NCBI GenBank assembly: GCA_015179025.1
Contig: WHUX01000607.1
Location: 1-17,338, forward strand
Direction: 5' to 3'
DNA: 17,338 nt
From: Terfezia claveryi
Lineage: Eukaryota > Ascomycota > Pezizomycetes > Pezizales > Pezizaceae
In this document: in pieces, positions 15,140-17,338 of the stretch
Numbering within the stretch: the first letter of the stretch is position 1
Layout: every line of letters begins with the position of its first letter
Position numbers and translations under genes: made by a program
Notes under the pieces: model-generated
Database searches by the model: none
The model's input: the letters and a program-made list of their open reading frames with translations, nothing else
Told to the model about the DNA's origin: nothing

Positions 15140-16950
15140 GCAGTCCTAGAACTGTGACCCTTCTGACTACAGTGATAGCAGGACCCTGTCCTTGCAGCTT
15201 CTTCCCTTTTCTTCTCCTGTTCAGCATAAGGTATATATTTGTTTTATCCTTTCTAGTATTAGGGAAGTTGCCATAGAGTCCTCCTGATCCACCTTCTTGC
15301 CAGCAACTTTAGCTGTATTCCTGGCCACCTTATCAGGTAATTTAAATTCAGACTTAGTCTATTCCATAGGTTTACCAGGGCCCCATTGCTTATCAGCCTT
15401 CTTTTGGTACTATTGCAAGGATTTGGTCTCTTGTTTTAGCACATCCTCCTGGACTGCAATTTTGTTCAATATTTCCTCAAAGGTTGACTCATATAATATT
15501 AACCTTTGACTTTAGCCCTAAGCAGGGGTACTAGTCCATCTACTAGTTTCATTTTTAGTGCATGATCACTTATCATATCTTTTCCATTTAGATCCTTGCA
15601 CTTAATTTTAAACTCTTCCAGGTTCTGTGCATACTGCATGAAGTAACATCTGGCCTCTGATGGTGTAACAGGTATTGTTTCCATAAGACTTCAGGTGCTA
15701 CTGTAGAGATGAGTTTACCTCTCAGTTTTAATATAAATTCATAGAAATTCCTGTCCTCAACATCAGCTTTCTCAGAGCAATACTACTTATACCAAGTCTG
15801 AGCACTCTTCTCAAACATAAAACTTGCTCTATCCAGACTTTCCCAACTTGCTATATCCATCCCTAATACTCTACCTACTTCTGCAACTATTGCATATAAT
15901 TGTCAAAGGTAGTTTGATCCCTCCATTTCTCTGATACTCCATCAATCATTGGGGATTGGGAATCTTTGCAAGTTTGTTTGCCTTTTTGACTAGAGATTTG
16001 CTAATCTGTTGTGAGGGTATCTTTTGACTAGTCTTTTTAGACCATTCCAAGTGGTAGGGCTAGGTTCCCTAGTTGACCTTTTCTTTCCTATCATTATCAG
16101 AGCCATTATCTGACTCATCACCCTCAGATCCAGATCCTGGGTCCTCACTTCCACCTCCAGCTATACTACTAGTACTCCTTTTAGACTTCTTATTAGGAGT
16201 CTTACTCTTTTTGTATGTGTTGGCTTTTTCTTATCTTTAGTGGTAGTGGCATGTCTTTTTCAGATATTTCTTCTATATCTGTTTCATAATCTCTATCATC
16301 TTCTTCTTATACTTCACTTTTCCCTTACTTGCCTCTAGCTCTAAACAGTTTCCTTCCTATCTCTTCATGAGTTTCTACAGGTTCTGTATTATTGGAGGCA
16401 CTATTTCTGGAGTTTCCAGATCATACAGGTTACCCATAAGCATGTACTGTGTCAGGAAAGGCCAGTTTAATGCTAGCTATGGAACTCCTTTACATGGGTT
16501 ATAGGTTAGGTAAGGCCATACTGCTTTTGAAGTAGATGAGAGTTGCAGTCCATTTGAATGACTTATCAAATTGGTCTTTCTGTTGAAAAATGAACTTTTC
16601 TGCTGCTTCAGCTAATAGTTCCTTTTTCCTTCTTGATAACATGTTGTTTATTGTTAGGTATATAAATACCTGTGTAGCCTTTGTACCATGAGGTTTATTT
16701 TTATCCCAAAAGGCTTTTGTTGCAGAGGTGTTACAATCTTATTTCAGGCAAGACTGAATTAGGCAAGACTATTTCCCTTGTTTCCATTCCTTATCTGAAT
16801 ATCTTTCCCAACTGGACTTTTTTTTAGGGTATTAACTAACTTGGCCTTAGTGCTTCTAGCTCCTCACTTGTCATTGCCTTTCTCCTGCCTTTCCTAGCTC
16901 TAGCTCCTCCTTCCATTACACTAGTACTTTTTGTTTAGGAGTCTCCATGT
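15140..16950 (-). pseudogene. Layer 1 gag remnant with CCHC zinc knuckle
   Basis: Gag would form the retrotransposon particle and bind RNA. The best-preserved piece starts at about 15899 and reads YAIVAEVGRVLGMDIASWES in one frame, followed by a TWYK(stop)YCSEKADVEDRNF stretch. A second frame at 15684-15499 holds the capsid-like ARCYFMQYAQNLEEFKIKCK segment. The nucleocapsid knuckle at 15140-15180 reads CYHCSQKGHSSR, and its last Cys is one base out of frame. Upstream, 15950-16400 encodes a Lys/Ser-rich then Asp/Glu/Ser-rich stretch with stops. A faint frame near 16430-16650 includes EKFIFQQKDQFDKSFKWTAT. Candidate start codons near 16903-16946 cannot be decided because stops follow soon after. 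The family assignment rests on the knuckle and on position before the protease. The N-terminal limit is a guess. Confidence 0.65.
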
Positions 16951-17338
16951 CTATCAGATATTATACCTGATTCCTTGGACTCTGTTTCTTCTATTCCTGC
17001 TTTCTTTAAGGTGGATCCTGATGAGGAAGGATCTACTTCTTTCAACTTCTTCTTATCCTCTTTCTATTGCTTCTGATACCAAGGTTGACTATGGTAAGGG
17101 AGAGAGGAAGTTGAAGGGAAAAAGGTTACTTTTGTTGATGAGATTGTTGTGGGAGTAGGGTTTCCTTTAAATGCTGGGAAGAAAGTTGAGTAGAAGGATA
17201 GGTTGGACTGCTAGGTACTTGTGTTCTTTTTGGAGGGAGAGGTATAGAAACTTTCCTTGTTCTACTTATTAGGAGAATTCCTAATTTTTCTGTAGACTAG
17301 GTAGAGAGTGGAGCTGAGATACTCTCTGAAGTTTGGAT

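Larger units (their letters stand above)
14524..17338 (-). mobile_element. Layer 1 Ty3/Gypsy-like element, 5' (gag-protease) half
   Basis: This is the upstream half of the same element as 1-4319. It carries Gag remnants with one CCHC knuckle, then an aspartic-protease-like segment that runs into the insertion point. I could find no CpG dinucleotide in these 2.8 kb, matching the other half and unlike the inserted DNA between them. The right window edge cuts the element before any recognisable LTR. Assignment to one element rests on gag-protease standing upstream of RT on the same strand, continuity of the reading frame across the insertion site, and shared base composition. Confidence 0.88.

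Overview
The window looks like a repeat-rich block of a fungal genome. Both retroelements carry Ty3/Gypsy-type Pol motifs of the kind seen in fungal elements, the inner one ends in a chromodomain (a chromovirus), and the mutations include C-to-T changes like those left by fungal DNA methylation or RIP. The clade cannot be fixed from this sequence. I found no intact host gene, tRNA, rRNA or CRISPR array. Everything I can support is transposable-element DNA in three nested layers.

Layer 1 (oldest) is a Ty3/Gypsy-like element on the minus strand, cut in two. Its gag and protease half lies at 14524-17338. Its RT, RNase H and integrase half lies at 1-4319. Its ends fall outside the window. It has many in-frame stops and several frameshifts, and almost no CpG: three in about 7.1 kb. 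An unusual set of three CCHC zinc-knuckle remnants lies between RNase H and integrase.

Layer 2 is a foldback-like element at 4320-14523, inserted into the pol frame of layer 1. It has two long inverted arms that meet at about 6526-6535 with almost no loop. Each arm holds, from outside inward, GCGTCC/GGACGC-rich subterminal DNA, a 12-bp minisatellite, about 300 bp of non-repeated arm sequence, and a 36-41-bp AT/CG satellite. The satellite has 31 junction motifs on the left and 12 on the right. No protein is recognisable in it. Without the later insertion it would be about 3.6 kb.

Layer 3 (youngest) is a nearly complete but decayed chromovirus at 7084-13657, coding on the minus strand and inserted into the right arm of layer 2. 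Its LTRs are 754 and 730 bp, and it is flanked by the 5-bp duplication TGACT. In coding order it holds gag, protease, RT, RNase H, integrase and chromodomain. Its primer-binding region does not look tRNA-like. It is complementary to a site just downstream of the LTR TATA box, which suggests Tf1-like self-priming.

The order of events can be read directly. Removing layer 3 restores the right arm to match the left arm. Removing layer 2 restores an uninterrupted reading frame in layer 1.
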